A stretch of DNA of 10,125 bases from assembly GCA_028818995.1 (NCBI GenBank), contig JAPPMR010000265.1:1-10125 (forward strand), given 5' to 3'. Shown one piece after another: positions 1 to 7,170 of this stretch (its first letter is position 1; every line of letters begins with the position of its first letter). Under the pieces are notes generated by a model. The model made no database searches, was not told the DNA's origin, and worked only from the letters and a program-made list of their open reading frames with translations. This DNA is from Candidatus Poribacteria bacterium. GTDB taxonomy: Bacteria; Poribacteria; WGA-4E; WGA-3G. A program made the translations under genes and the position numbers.

Positions 1-1
1 T

Positions 2-1777
2 GGTAGGTTCCGGGGAAAGGAACTCCAACTGTGGGAAGTAGCTACTGGCCGGAAAGTGGCACTCACAGGCGACCATCTACCTGCATCTGAATTGCTGTTC
101 TCTGAAGATGGCAAAACTCTTATCAGTTTAGGGAATTGGGGAGACTCAATTAGTAAATTGGATATTGAGACCAAAAAGGGAGATGTGGAGAAGATCAAAG
201 AACGATCTTGGGAAGTGATAGAGAGGCGAAGTCTACCTGAACTCTATGCGCTGGCACATGATAAATTTGCCGTCGGACTAAGAGGCGAAGGGATTGAGTT
301 GTGGGACACCACGACTGGCAAAAAAATATCCACTCTCAGAAAACATGTAAAAAAGTTATCCATCTTTAGAAGACTCTCAAGTATATTGTTAGGGGAAAAT
401 CAAGATCCGTTGCCTTTGGAGAAAGAGAGACATATATTAGCCCTGGCATTTTCGCCCGATGGCACATACCTCGCCAGTGGAAGTGATGATACAATAGCAC
501 TGTTATGGGATACCACCAGCAACGATAAACCAATCACTCTCCGAAAACACACAGGTTTGATTAGCGTGTTAGCATTCTCACCAAATGGCAGAATGCTTGC
601 CAGCGGTAGTACTGATAAGACGGTACAGCTGTGGGATACCCCCACAGGTGAGCCTATCACAACTTTCACAGGTCACATCAACAGTATTAGTGCGTTAACT
701 TTTTCACCAGATGGTACAATACTTGCCAGCGGGAGTGTGGACGGCACGGTCAGATTCTGGAATATAGAAACTGGTGCTGCATTACCGACCCGTATCACCG
801 GACACACAGAGTGGGTGAAAGCAGTAGCTTTTTTTAAAGATAACACCACACTTGCCAGTGCAGCGATTAATGGCATTATTTCCTTTTGGGATCTAAAAAC
901 ATTGCAAAAAACCGAAGTCCAGATGAAAAGACATCAAGATTTGTTATCTGGATTAGTTTTTTCGTCCGATGGAACTCAGCTCGTCAGCGTGGGTGCTGAA
1001 GGCGATGTGATTTTTAATGAAGGTGTGGGCTTTTTCGGTCAAACAGGGCTAGGGTTGATGCGTCTGATTGATGTCCAGACGGGACGTGAGTTGGCAAAAA
1101 TGATAACAGGGGATGGTCCTCCTGGAGCAATTCCAATTGCTTTTTCATCTGACGGTAAAACGGTGGCTTTCAGCAGTATTGGTAATGTTCACGTTTGGAA
1201 TACGGCAACAGGATCTGCTTTAAATATCCCTCTATCAGATAAAGTGGAGTTAGATCAAAACGGTGCTGACGCCCTAATACATATAACCCCAATAACCAGT
1301 GCTTTGGTCTTCTCACCGGACGGGAAGAAACTTGTCAGTGGAAGTGGCGGAGGACAGGTTGAGATGTGGGATGTGGAAACTGGTGCTGCGTTAACTTCGC
1401 TAACAGAACAGAATCGACGGGAACCTATTGCATCGTTGTCATTCTCTTCAAATGGTGTACTGCTTGCTATAGGAAGTAATAAACGAATTCGTGTAATGGG
1501 AGGTAGTAATCCGACGCTTCTGAAGGAACTTAGTGGCGGTGTCGAAACGTTAGTATTTGCGCCAGATAGTACCGTGCTTGTTACTGGACTAAGAAACGGT
1601 GGCATTGAATTATGGGATGTTGAATCTGGGGCCAAACTCACCACACTTGATGGGCACTCAGAACCAGTAGGTACGTTAGTATTTTCGCCTGATCGCAAAA
1701 CACTCGTCAGCACGGGGGAGGACGGCACAATCCTTGTGTGGGATTGGGGTGAAGTGCTCAAGGAATTGGAAAGGTAA
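2..1777 (+). CDS. WD40 repeat protein, C-terminal part (partial; probable sigma factor-WD40 fusion)
   Basis: The reading frame is open to the left edge, so the 5' end lies outside the window and the GTG at 56 is not a real start. The first visible codon aligns with residue 400 of the complete paralogue at 2224-5226, and the two proteins stay alignable to the end (by eye roughly three quarters identical). The visible 591 residues hold about a dozen WD40 blades of the form FSPDG...LASGS.D.T..LWD..TG, some degenerate. WD40 blades build beta-propellers that serve as protein-binding scaffolds; there is no enzymatic motif. By analogy with the paralogue, the missing N-terminus should carry sigma-70 regions 2 and 4 and a membrane helix, but that is inference. 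The C-terminal tail (ending KELER) differs from the paralogue's. The stop is TAA at 1775-1777. Confidence 0.88.
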   Translation, partial: GRFRGKELQLWEVATGRKVALTGDHLPASELLFSEDGKTLISLGNWGDSISKLDIETKKGDVEKIKERSWEVIERRSLPELYALAHDKFAVGLRGEGIELWDTTTGKKISTLRKHVKKLSIFRRLSSILLGENQDPLPLEKERHILALAFSPDGTYLASGSDDTIALLWDTTSNDKPITLRKHTGLISVLAFSPNGRMLASGSTDKTVQLWDTPTGEPITTFTGHINSISALTFSPDGTILASGSVDGTVRFWNIETGAALPTRITGHTEWVKAVAFFKDNTTLASAAINGIISFWDLKTLQKTEVQMKRHQDLLSGLVFSSDGTQLVSVGAEGDVIFNEGVGFFGQTGLGLMRLIDVQTGRELAKMITGDGPPGAIPIAFSSDGKTVAFSSIGNVHVWNTATGSALNIPLSDKVELDQNGADALIHITPITSALVFSPDGKKLVSGSGGGQVEMWDVETGAALTSLTEQNRREPIASLSFSSNGVLLAIGSNKRIRVMGGSNPTLLKELSGGVETLVFAPDSTVLVTGLRNGGIELWDVESGAKLTTLDGHSEPVGTLVFSPDRKTLVSTGEDGTILVWDWGEVLKELER

Positions 1778-1848
1778 AAAAATAAAAAAGAGCTTAGGCA
1801 GTTAGAAGACCCACTGCTAAAGCAGTTGAATATTGTTACCTCACATAA

Positions 1849-1884
1849 AACTGGCAGTGTAAGAATAGGCTTGCACTGCCAGTT
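1849..1884. repeat. Strong hairpin after the first WD40 gene (possible terminator or dispersed palindrome)
   Basis: AACTGGCAGTG (1849-1859) pairs perfectly with CACTGCCAGTT (1874-1884). Four more pairs including one G-T extend it inward, giving a stem of about 15 bp with loop AATAGG. It lies 71 bp after the stop codon. There is no T-tract on the 3' side, so it is not a classical intrinsic terminator. It may protect the transcript end or be a copy of a dispersed palindromic repeat. Confidence 0.6.
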
Positions 1885-2004
1885 CACCTTCCGCGCTATG
1901 TCCTTCAAAGGTTAACGTGCAACCCAACTTTACTTAAATTTTGAGTAAGAATTTCCCGTGAAATCTAATTCTTTTCAAAAATCCCTCCCAGAAACCAGAT
2001 TTAT

Positions 2005-2044
2005 GGTATAATTCTACTAACAGGGGAATTATATCCACTAACAG
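2005..2044. promoter_or_regulatory. Operator-like repeats overlapping a TATAAT box
   Basis: ACTAACAG occurs at 2016-2023 and again at 2037-2044, exactly 21 bp apart, i.e. two helical turns. Overlapping it, GGTATAATTC (2005-2014) is nearly the inverse of GAATTATATCC (2026-2036). The TATAAT at 2007-2012 sits within the left inverted arm. The arrangement suits a dimeric regulator site upstream of the sigma-factor gene, but no regulator is identifiable. Confidence 0.35.
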
Positions 2045-2065
2045 ACGATACTTTATGATATAGTC

Positions 2066-2079
2066 TGCTATAATTTCCT
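2066..2079 (+). promoter_or_regulatory. Candidate -10 region upstream of the sigma-WD40 gene
   Basis: TATAAT at 2069-2074 sits in a context (TCTGCTATAATTTCCT) that closely matches the -10 region of the gene at 5448 (TCTACTATAATTTCTT). No convincing -35 box is present 17 bp upstream. TATAG/CTATA (2059-2063, 2068-2072) also makes a small inverted repeat over the box. Confidence 0.35.
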
Positions 2080-2212
2080 TTAGGTTTCATATTTATCAAT
2101 AAATCTCTAATTCTTTTATCTAAACACACTTCTATATTTGCAGAATTATGCACCCGTTGCACGCCTAAGTAGCGTCACAATTTATAAATCCAGAGTGATG
2201 TAACCATTTTTC

Positions 2213-2218
2213 GAGGTG
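2213..2218 (+). promoter_or_regulatory. Ribosome-binding site of the sigma-WD40 gene
   Basis: GAGGTG lies 5 nt before the ATG at 2224 and fixes that start. The encoded protein then begins directly at the sigma region 2 helix, as expected for ECF sigma factors. Confidence 0.65.
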
Positions 2219-2223
2219 CCTAA

Positions 2224-5200
2224 ATGAAAAACGACGATGTTAAGCTTATTCAACGTGTCCTTGCAGGCGATGATGATGCTTTTTCCGTGCTTGTGAGAAA
2301 ATACCAAAAACAAGTTCACGCGCTTGCGTGGCGGAAAATCGGTGATTTTCACATAGCCGAAGAGATTACGCAGGATACGTTCCTGAACGCATACAAGCGA
2401 TTGACAACTCTGAAGGAGCCGCAACGTTTCGTAGGTTGGCTTTATGTGATTGCAGCGAACCGCTGCAGCTCATGGCTGCGTAAAAAGCGTTTGTACCCAC
2501 AATCATTAGAGCATCTGGATCAGACAGACAAGGATCATTTAGAAAAAGAAGTGTACTCCGAATATGTTGCGGGAGAAAACGAGCGCATATCTGGACAAGT
2601 ACAACGCGATGTCGTCAAAAAACTGCTTGCGAAGCTTGGAGAAAGTGAACGCACTGTCATGACGTTACATTACTTCGGAGAAATGTCGTGTACAGAAATC
2701 GGTGCATTTTTAGGTGTATCGGCAAATACGGTGAAGAGTCGGCTTCGCCGCGCACAGCAGCGTCTACAAAAAGAGGAAACAATAATAAGAGAGGCTTTAG
2801 ACAACTTCAAAATCTCACCAAATCTTACTGAAACCATCATGCAAGAGATTTCGCGGACCAAACCTGCTGCACCGTCCAGCGGGAAGCCAGTAGTTCCGTG
2901 GGCAGTTGCTGCTTCTACGTTAGTAGTTATGTTGTTCATGCTCGGTTTTGGAAACCATCAATACTTGGCGCGTTTTCAGAAACCTTATAGTTTAGATGCA
3001 AATGCAGAGATGTCGATTGAGATCGTTGACGCTCCAATAGTCGCAAACTTAGAATCTAAGCCAAATGTGCGGACACAAATCGGAAGTGTTGATGCACAGG
3101 ATAAACGCGATAACCCTGAACAGCAACCGAATGATGCCGCCGCAGCAATTGCAGAAGCACAAGCAGACGAAATATCGGAAGATTGGACAAAATGGGAACT
3201 GCCGAAAGAGGCGAATGCCCGTTTAGGAAAAGGTGGAATTAATGTCATGGAATTTTCACCGGACGGCACGCTACTCGCAGTAGGTAGTAATATCGGTGTG
3301 TGGCTTTACGATGTAAAAACAGGGAAAGAATTGTCCATGTTCCCCGGTATGTGCCAATCCATCGCTTTTTCACCAGATGGACGTTTTCTTGCCAATGGTG
3401 GAGGCAGGTATGGGACCGGTGGTAGGTTCCGGGGAAAGGAACTCCAACTGTGGGAAGTAGCTACTGGCCGGAAAATGTCACTCACTGATGTTCTTCCGCC
3501 TGCCTCAGCATTGCGGTTCTCTGAAGATGGCAAAACCCTTATCAGTTTAGGGAATTGGGGAGACTCAATTGGTCAATTAGATATTGAGACCAAAAAAGGA
3601 AATGTGGAGAAGATCAAAGAACGGTCTTGGGAAGTGATAAAGAGGCGAAGTCTCCCTGAACCCTATGCTCTGACGAATGATAAATTTGCTGTCGGTCTAA
3701 AAGGAGGAAAGATTGAGTTATGGGACACGTCTACCGGGGAAAACTTATCTACCCTCAACGGACAGATATATAAGGTTTCCGTCTTCAGAAGACTCTCAAA
3801 ACAAATTTTTGGGGATAAACAAAAACCTGGACATTTGTGGGAAGAAGAACACATATTAGCCTTGGAATTTTCACCTGATGGTAGACAACTTGCAATTGGA
3901 AGTGATGATACAATTGCACTGTTATGGGATACCAACAGTAAGGGCAAACCAACTACACTTCGTAAACACACAGGTTGGATTAACGCATTAACATTTTCAC
4001 CAAATGGAAGAATACTTGCCAGCGGGAGTACGGATAAGACGGTTCAGCTATGGGATACCACCACAGGTGAACCTATGGCAACTTTCACAGGTCACAACAA
4101 AAGCATTAGTGCATTGACGTTTTCACCTGATGGAACAACACTTGCAAGTGGTAGTGCAGACGGTACGGTCAGATTCTGGGATGTAGAAACTGGACGATCG
4201 ATACCGACTCGCATTACAGGACATACTGAATGGATGAAAGCAATAGCATTTATTGAAGATAACACCACACTCGTTAGTGCCTCAATAAATGGAATAACTA
4301 CCTTTTGGAATCTGAAAACATTGCAAAAATCTGTGGTTCAAATGGAAAGAAATCAGGAATTTTTATCTGGATTAGCTTTTTCATCTGATGGAACTAAGCT
4401 TATAAGCTTAGGTGCAGATGGAGATGTATTTTTTAATAAAAGTGTTGCGACCTATTTCGGTAATACAAGACCAGATGGGTTGTTGCGTTTGACTGATGTC
4501 CAGACAAGACATGAGTTGACAAACTTAGTAATAGGAGGCATGCCTGGAGCAACTGCTTTTTCACCGGACGGTAAAACAGTAGCTTTCGGTAGTTTCGGTA
4601 AAGTTTGTGTTTGGAATACGGAAACAGGAGCCGTTGTCAATAATCCTCTATCAGATAAAGTTCAGTTAGGTAAAAACGGTGCTTTGATATTTCCACCAGG
4701 TGAAAACCACGACGTGCTTTTTTCAAGCCAAACGGTGCGTGCTTTGGTTTTTTCACCAGATGGGAAGAAACTTGTCAGTGGATCTGACCGAGGACAGGTT
4801 GAGATGTGGGATGTGGAAACTGGCTCTGTGATAACGACGCTACCAGAGCAGAAGCAACGGGAATCAATTGCTGCATTGTCATTCTCTTCAAATGGTCTTC
4901 TTCTTGCAATAGGAAGTAATAATGGAATACGAGTGATGGGAGGTAGTAAACCGACGCTTCTGAGAGAGATTGACGGTGGTGTGGAAACGTTAGTGTTTGC
5001 ACCAGATAGTACCGTCCTTGTTACTGGACTAAGAAACGGTGGCATTGAATTATGGGATGTTGAATCTGGCGACAAACTCACTACACTTGATGGGCATTCA
5101 GAACCAGTAGGAACGTTAGTATTTTCGCCTGATCGCAAAACACTCGTCAGCACGGGGCAGGATGGCACAATTCTTTTGTGGGATTGGGATGAAGTCCTCA

Positions 5201-5226
5201 AAGGCACGCCCGGAATAAGAAAATAA
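2224..5226 (+). CDS. ECF-type sigma factor fused to a membrane helix and WD40 double propeller
   Basis: The 1000-residue protein has three parts. Residues 7-87 match sigma-70 region 2 (LIQRVLAGDDDAF, EEITQDTFLNAYKRL, FVGWLYVIAANR). Residues 130-184 match region 4 with its helix-turn-helix (SCTEIGAFLGVSANTVKSRL). There is no region 3, as in ECF sigma factors. Residues 224-243 (around WAVAASTLVVMLFMLGFG) form one hydrophobic helix. A linker rich in Ala, Gln and acidic residues (about 255-330) leads to about 14 WD40 blades from residue 338 to 990, enough for two seven-bladed propellers. The N-terminal part should direct RNA polymerase to its promoters; the helix would tether it to the inner membrane with the propeller outside, or the reverse. 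That topology is inferred. No anti-sigma gene is adjacent, so the WD40 half may itself control the sigma half. A paralogue lies directly upstream. Confidence 0.9.
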   Translation: MKNDDVKLIQRVLAGDDDAFSVLVRKYQKQVHALAWRKIGDFHIAEEITQDTFLNAYKRLTTLKEPQRFVGWLYVIAANRCSSWLRKKRLYPQSLEHLDQTDKDHLEKEVYSEYVAGENERISGQVQRDVVKKLLAKLGESERTVMTLHYFGEMSCTEIGAFLGVSANTVKSRLRRAQQRLQKEETIIREALDNFKISPNLTETIMQEISRTKPAAPSSGKPVVPWAVAASTLVVMLFMLGFGNHQYLARFQKPYSLDANAEMSIEIVDAPIVANLESKPNVRTQIGSVDAQDKRDNPEQQPNDAAAAIAEAQADEISEDWTKWELPKEANARLGKGGINVMEFSPDGTLLAVGSNIGVWLYDVKTGKELSMFPGMCQSIAFSPDGRFLANGGGRYGTGGRFRGKELQLWEVATGRKMSLTDVLPPASALRFSEDGKTLISLGNWGDSIGQLDIETKKGNVEKIKERSWEVIKRRSLPEPYALTNDKFAVGLKGGKIELWDTSTGENLSTLNGQIYKVSVFRRLSKQIFGDKQKPGHLWEEEHILALEFSPDGRQLAIGSDDTIALLWDTNSKGKPTTLRKHTGWINALTFSPNGRILASGSTDKTVQLWDTTTGEPMATFTGHNKSISALTFSPDGTTLASGSADGTVRFWDVETGRSIPTRITGHTEWMKAIAFIEDNTTLVSASINGITTFWNLKTLQKSVVQMERNQEFLSGLAFSSDGTKLISLGADGDVFFNKSVATYFGNTRPDGLLRLTDVQTRHELTNLVIGGMPGATAFSPDGKTVAFGSFGKVCVWNTETGAVVNNPLSDKVQLGKNGALIFPPGENHDVLFSSQTVRALVFSPDGKKLVSGSDRGQVEMWDVETGSVITTLPEQKQRESIAALSFSSNGLLLAIGSNNGIRVMGGSKPTLLREIDGGVETLVFAPDSTVLVTGLRNGGIELWDVESGDKLTTLDGHSEPVGTLVFSPDRKTLVSTGQDGTILLWDWDEVLKGTPGIRK

Positions 5227-5281
5227 TAGGATTTTAGAAAGATGTCTGTAAATGACCGAATTATGATGAAACCGCTGTTAT

Positions 5282-5419
5282 ACTATAGTAAATTATATAG
5301 AAAAGTTCACATATATTCTGTAGGAGCGATCTCCGAATCGCGACCCGTTTGTAGTCGGGAATCGGAGTTCCCTCCTACAACTCAATAGTGTAAAGTTAAT
5401 TGTAGAATCTACTATAATT
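5282..5419. mobile_element. Miniature inverted-repeat element A (putative MITE) with a REPIN inside
   Basis: The two ends are about 30-bp imperfect inverted repeats, 21 of 30 positions matching by eye. Left end, read on the minus strand: GTGAAC (5310-5305), 17 bp, TATAGT (5287-5282). Right end, on the plus strand: GTAAAG (5390-5395), 17 bp, TATAAT (5413-5418). The same end sequences bound element B at 8973-9091. No transposase is encoded, so any movement would need help in trans. Target-site duplications cannot be defined because the ends are TA-rich. An alternative reading is simply two divergent promoters. Confidence 0.45.
5319..5379. repeat. REPIN-like palindrome (two inverted TGTAGGAG hairpins)
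   Basis: Two 26-nt arms (5319-5344 and 5354-5379) face each other across a 9-nt linker and match at 22 of 26 positions. Each arm starts, from its outer end, with TGTAGGAG and contains its own hairpin: GCGAT/ATCGC around CTCCGA in the left arm, GGGAA/TTCCC around TCGGAG in the right arm. The four arm-to-arm mismatches are two pairs of compensating changes that keep these small stems intact. A GTAG at the foot of a hairpin, in inverted doublets, is the known architecture of REP/REPIN sequences mobilised by RAYT transposases. No RAYT gene is in this window. Confidence 0.65.
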
Positions 5420-5441
5420 TCTTATTAGAGAAAATTGGAGG
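5390..5441 (+). promoter_or_regulatory. Promoter and ribosome-binding site of the 5448 gene
   Basis: A -35-like GTAAAG (5390-5395) and a perfect -10 TATAAT (5413-5418) are 17 bp apart. GGAGG (5437-5441) follows, 6 nt before the ATG at 5448. The promoter is the right end of inverted-repeat element A. The -35 is weak against TTGACA, but the same boxes at the same spacing recur at 8973-9001 and 9062-9090. Confidence 0.5.
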
Positions 5442-5447
5442 AAAGAA

Positions 5448-6281
5448 ATGCGATTTAGTGTTGTTTTTACGATTATCATTTGTGTTGTTTTGGCAGTATC
5501 AGCAATTGTCTATTTAAGACAGCCTGAACCTGAGGTAGTTTCGCCACCGTCAACACCTGAACCCTCAAAATCTTTTCCACAGGTTGTGTCTAAACCTCAG
5601 GTTGACACACCTATTTCACCGAGTGCAGATGCTACAAAAGAAAAAGTACAAGTTCCTGATGATTCACAGAATGACGTAGAATCTGGTAAACAGGCACAGA
5701 GTCTTCTTGATGATCTTTGGGCATCGTTCCATTCACAGGACACTGAAACGGAAGATGAAAAAGCAGAGAGTGAAGAAGACAAAACAAAAATTGATCCTCG
5801 GACGATTGATTTTAATAGTCCGGATGCCTACGAGTTCATACGTGAGGGACTGGTAGGGAAATATGGAGATACGCCAGAGGTTCAAGCTTATATGGAAGCG
5901 TGGTTAAAAAGGGTGTCGGGTCCTACGACACTTGAAGATAGCATTCGCCATGCAGAAGCAGCGTACGCCTTAAATCCACATCCACAGACTTACAGATCCC
6001 TTCAATTGCTCAAGGCAGCAGCAGCTGGGGATACGGAGACATTAATGCAACACGCTGAACCTGTGAATCGCCAGACAGAGAAGTTTGCAGATGTACTACC
6101 CTTTTTTGAAAAGAATAGTCATGCAGAAGCATTTCGTAAACTGAGAACAGCAAATCCGAAGCGCGCTGTTGAATTCGAAAATTTTATTTTAGAACAGGCT
6201 ATTGAGGATCCATCTCTGGATATTGAGAAGATTGTGCGTGCTATAGAACGTTCTTACGAAACACCTCTGGATAATAAGTAA
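5448..6281 (+). CDS. Membrane-anchored acidic/helical protein of unknown function
   Basis: I do not recognise a family for this 277-residue protein. Residues 4-23 form an uncleaved-looking signal anchor (FSVVFTIIICVVLAVSAIVY), so the rest is probably periplasmic or extracytoplasmic. Residues 25-62 are rich in Pro, Ser and Val. Residues 84-115 are strongly acidic (Glu, Asp, Lys). From about 122 to 277 the sequence looks all-helical, with pieces such as SIRHAEAAYALNPHPQTYRSL (165-185) that resemble a TPR helix pair. The start is fixed by GGAGG at 5437-5441. The gene follows the sigma-WD40 gene in the same direction but has its own promoter inside element A. It could be a partner of the WD40 domain, but only proximity suggests this. 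It converges on panB with a 33-bp gap (6282-6314) in which I see no terminator hairpin. Confidence 0.8.
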   Translation: MRFSVVFTIIICVVLAVSAIVYLRQPEPEVVSPPSTPEPSKSFPQVVSKPQVDTPISPSADATKEKVQVPDDSQNDVESGKQAQSLLDDLWASFHSQDTETEDEKAESEEDKTKIDPRTIDFNSPDAYEFIREGLVGKYGDTPEVQAYMEAWLKRVSGPTTLEDSIRHAEAAYALNPHPQTYRSLQLLKAAAAGDTETLMQHAEPVNRQTEKFADVLPFFEKNSHAEAFRKLRTANPKRAVEFENFILEQAIEDPSLDIEKIVRAIERSYETPLDNK

Positions 6282-6314
6282 CCTTTTCTGATTGTGCGGA
6301 TTTACCTTAGTGCA

Positions 6315-7145
6315 TTAACGTTCAGATTTCAACCACTTCTGCACCCGCGCTAACTTGTCAGCGGCGATGTGTGCAACGTTAGCATCTGTTGGAAAATCTC
6401 CATTTTCTACTTCTTGTTTATATTGCGATATCGCCTCTAAGGTGAGTCGGTTGTAATCCTGATAACGTTTGGCGTGTTTGAAGGGGGTACCTATTCCTAA
6501 TATATCGTTAATAACGAGCACCTGCCCGTCACAGTATCTGCCTGCCCCGATGCCGATGGTAGGAATGTCAAGGGTGTCCGTGATAATTTGGCTAATCTCT
6601 TCGGTGATCTTCTCAAGTACGATGAGTTTTGCACCTGCGTCTGCAAGTGCCGATGCAGTTTGAATGAGTTCCTTTGCTTTGCTAACCGTTTTTCCGTGCG
6701 TCGCCGCTTTCGTGCCGTGGATTTGTGGGTTATGTCCGATGTGGGCACAGACCTCTATTCCCTGCTCCGTGAGTGCAGTGATAATAGGGACTTTCTCCGT
6801 TCCACCTTCCAATTTTACACCATCAGCACCATTGTCTAAGAAAAGATTCGCATTCGTAACAGCTTGCTTCTCATTTCGGTCAGAGGCATAAGGCATATCA
6901 ATGAGGAGGTAGGCATCTGTTACACCACGACGAACTGCTTTGAGATGGTGCAGCATATCTGCCATCGTCACCTCCATCTCGCTCTTATAGCCGAGGATGT
7001 TTGTGCCGACGCTATCCCCGACAAAAATAATGTCAATCCCTGCTTCATCCTGCATGCAGGCAGTGGGGTAATCGTAGCAGGTGAGGACGGTGATGGGTTG
7101 TTGCTGTTGTTTTTTAGTGTGGAGGTAGGTGATGTCTTTTTTCAT
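6315..7145 (-). CDS. panB: 3-methyl-2-oxobutanoate hydroxymethyltransferase
   Basis: PanB transfers a hydroxymethyl group from 5,10-methylenetetrahydrofolate to 2-oxoisovalerate, giving ketopantoate, the first committed step of pantothenate and hence CoA synthesis; it is cytoplasmic. The 276 residues have the family's usual length and motifs: TCYDYPTA (22-29), VGDSVGTNILGY (42-53) with metal ligand Asp44, LLIDMPY with Asp83, VKLEGG with Lys111 and Glu113, LVLEK-like IVLEKI with Glu178, and IGIGAGRYCDGQVLV (197-211). The loop after AHIGHNPQ (about 141-152) reads IHGTKAATHGKT, whereas the usual family form has a GG(Y/F)-type stretch, so this part is divergent. The ATG at 7145 gives the normal N-terminus, though the ribosome-binding site is weak (around TGGAA). 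sucD ends 25 bp upstream, so the two are probably one transcript. panC and panD are not adjacent. Confidence 0.93.
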   Translation of the reverse strand: MKKDITYLHTKKQQQQPITVLTCYDYPTACMQDEAGIDIIFVGDSVGTNILGYKSEMEVTMADMLHHLKAVRRGVTDAYLLIDMPYASDRNEKQAVTNANLFLDNGADGVKLEGGTEKVPIITALTEQGIEVCAHIGHNPQIHGTKAATHGKTVSKAKELIQTASALADAGAKLIVLEKITEEISQIITDTLDIPTIGIGAGRYCDGQVLVINDILGIGTPFKHAKRYQDYNRLTLEAISQYKQEVENGDFPTDANVAHIAADKLARVQKWLKSER

Positions 7146-7170
7146 TTGTTTAATTCCAGTGAAAAATCTA

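Larger units (their letters stand above)
1778..2223. other. 446-bp intergenic spacer between the two WD40 paralogues
   Basis: I see no coding sequence here. The left part holds a short ACTGC/GCAGT hairpin (1813-1826) and a strong hairpin at 1849-1884. The middle has competing small hairpins at 1947-1973. The right part is AT-rich, with two TATAAT boxes, a 21-bp-spaced direct repeat and a ribosome-binding site for the gene at 2224. If the second TATAAT is the real -10, the transcript has a leader of about 140 nt. Confidence 0.7.

Noticed and set aside
56..58. GTG as the start of the left WD40 gene
   Set aside because: The frame is open to the window edge and residues before it align perfectly with the paralogue (RFRGKELQLWEVATGRK), so the gene starts outside the window.
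400..876. Minus-strand open frames inside the left WD40 gene
   Set aside because: They mirror the repeated WD40 codons (recurring SGENA/SHNS-type motifs from the opposite strand), have no ribosome-binding site and overlap a well-supported gene.
1255..1908. 217-residue minus-strand open frame over the end of the left WD40 gene
   Set aside because: Most of it is antisense to WD40 blades, with a matching shadow at 4662-5207 in the paralogue; composition is Ser/Pro-rich and no start signal is evident.
4662..5207. 181-residue minus-strand open frame in the right WD40 gene
   Set aside because: It is the antisense shadow of conserved WD40 sequence; similarity to the shadow in the other copy only reflects the paralogy of the plus-strand genes.
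5319..5379. CRISPR repeat unit
   Set aside because: It is a single inverted doublet, not a direct-repeat array with spacers, and no cas-like gene is present.
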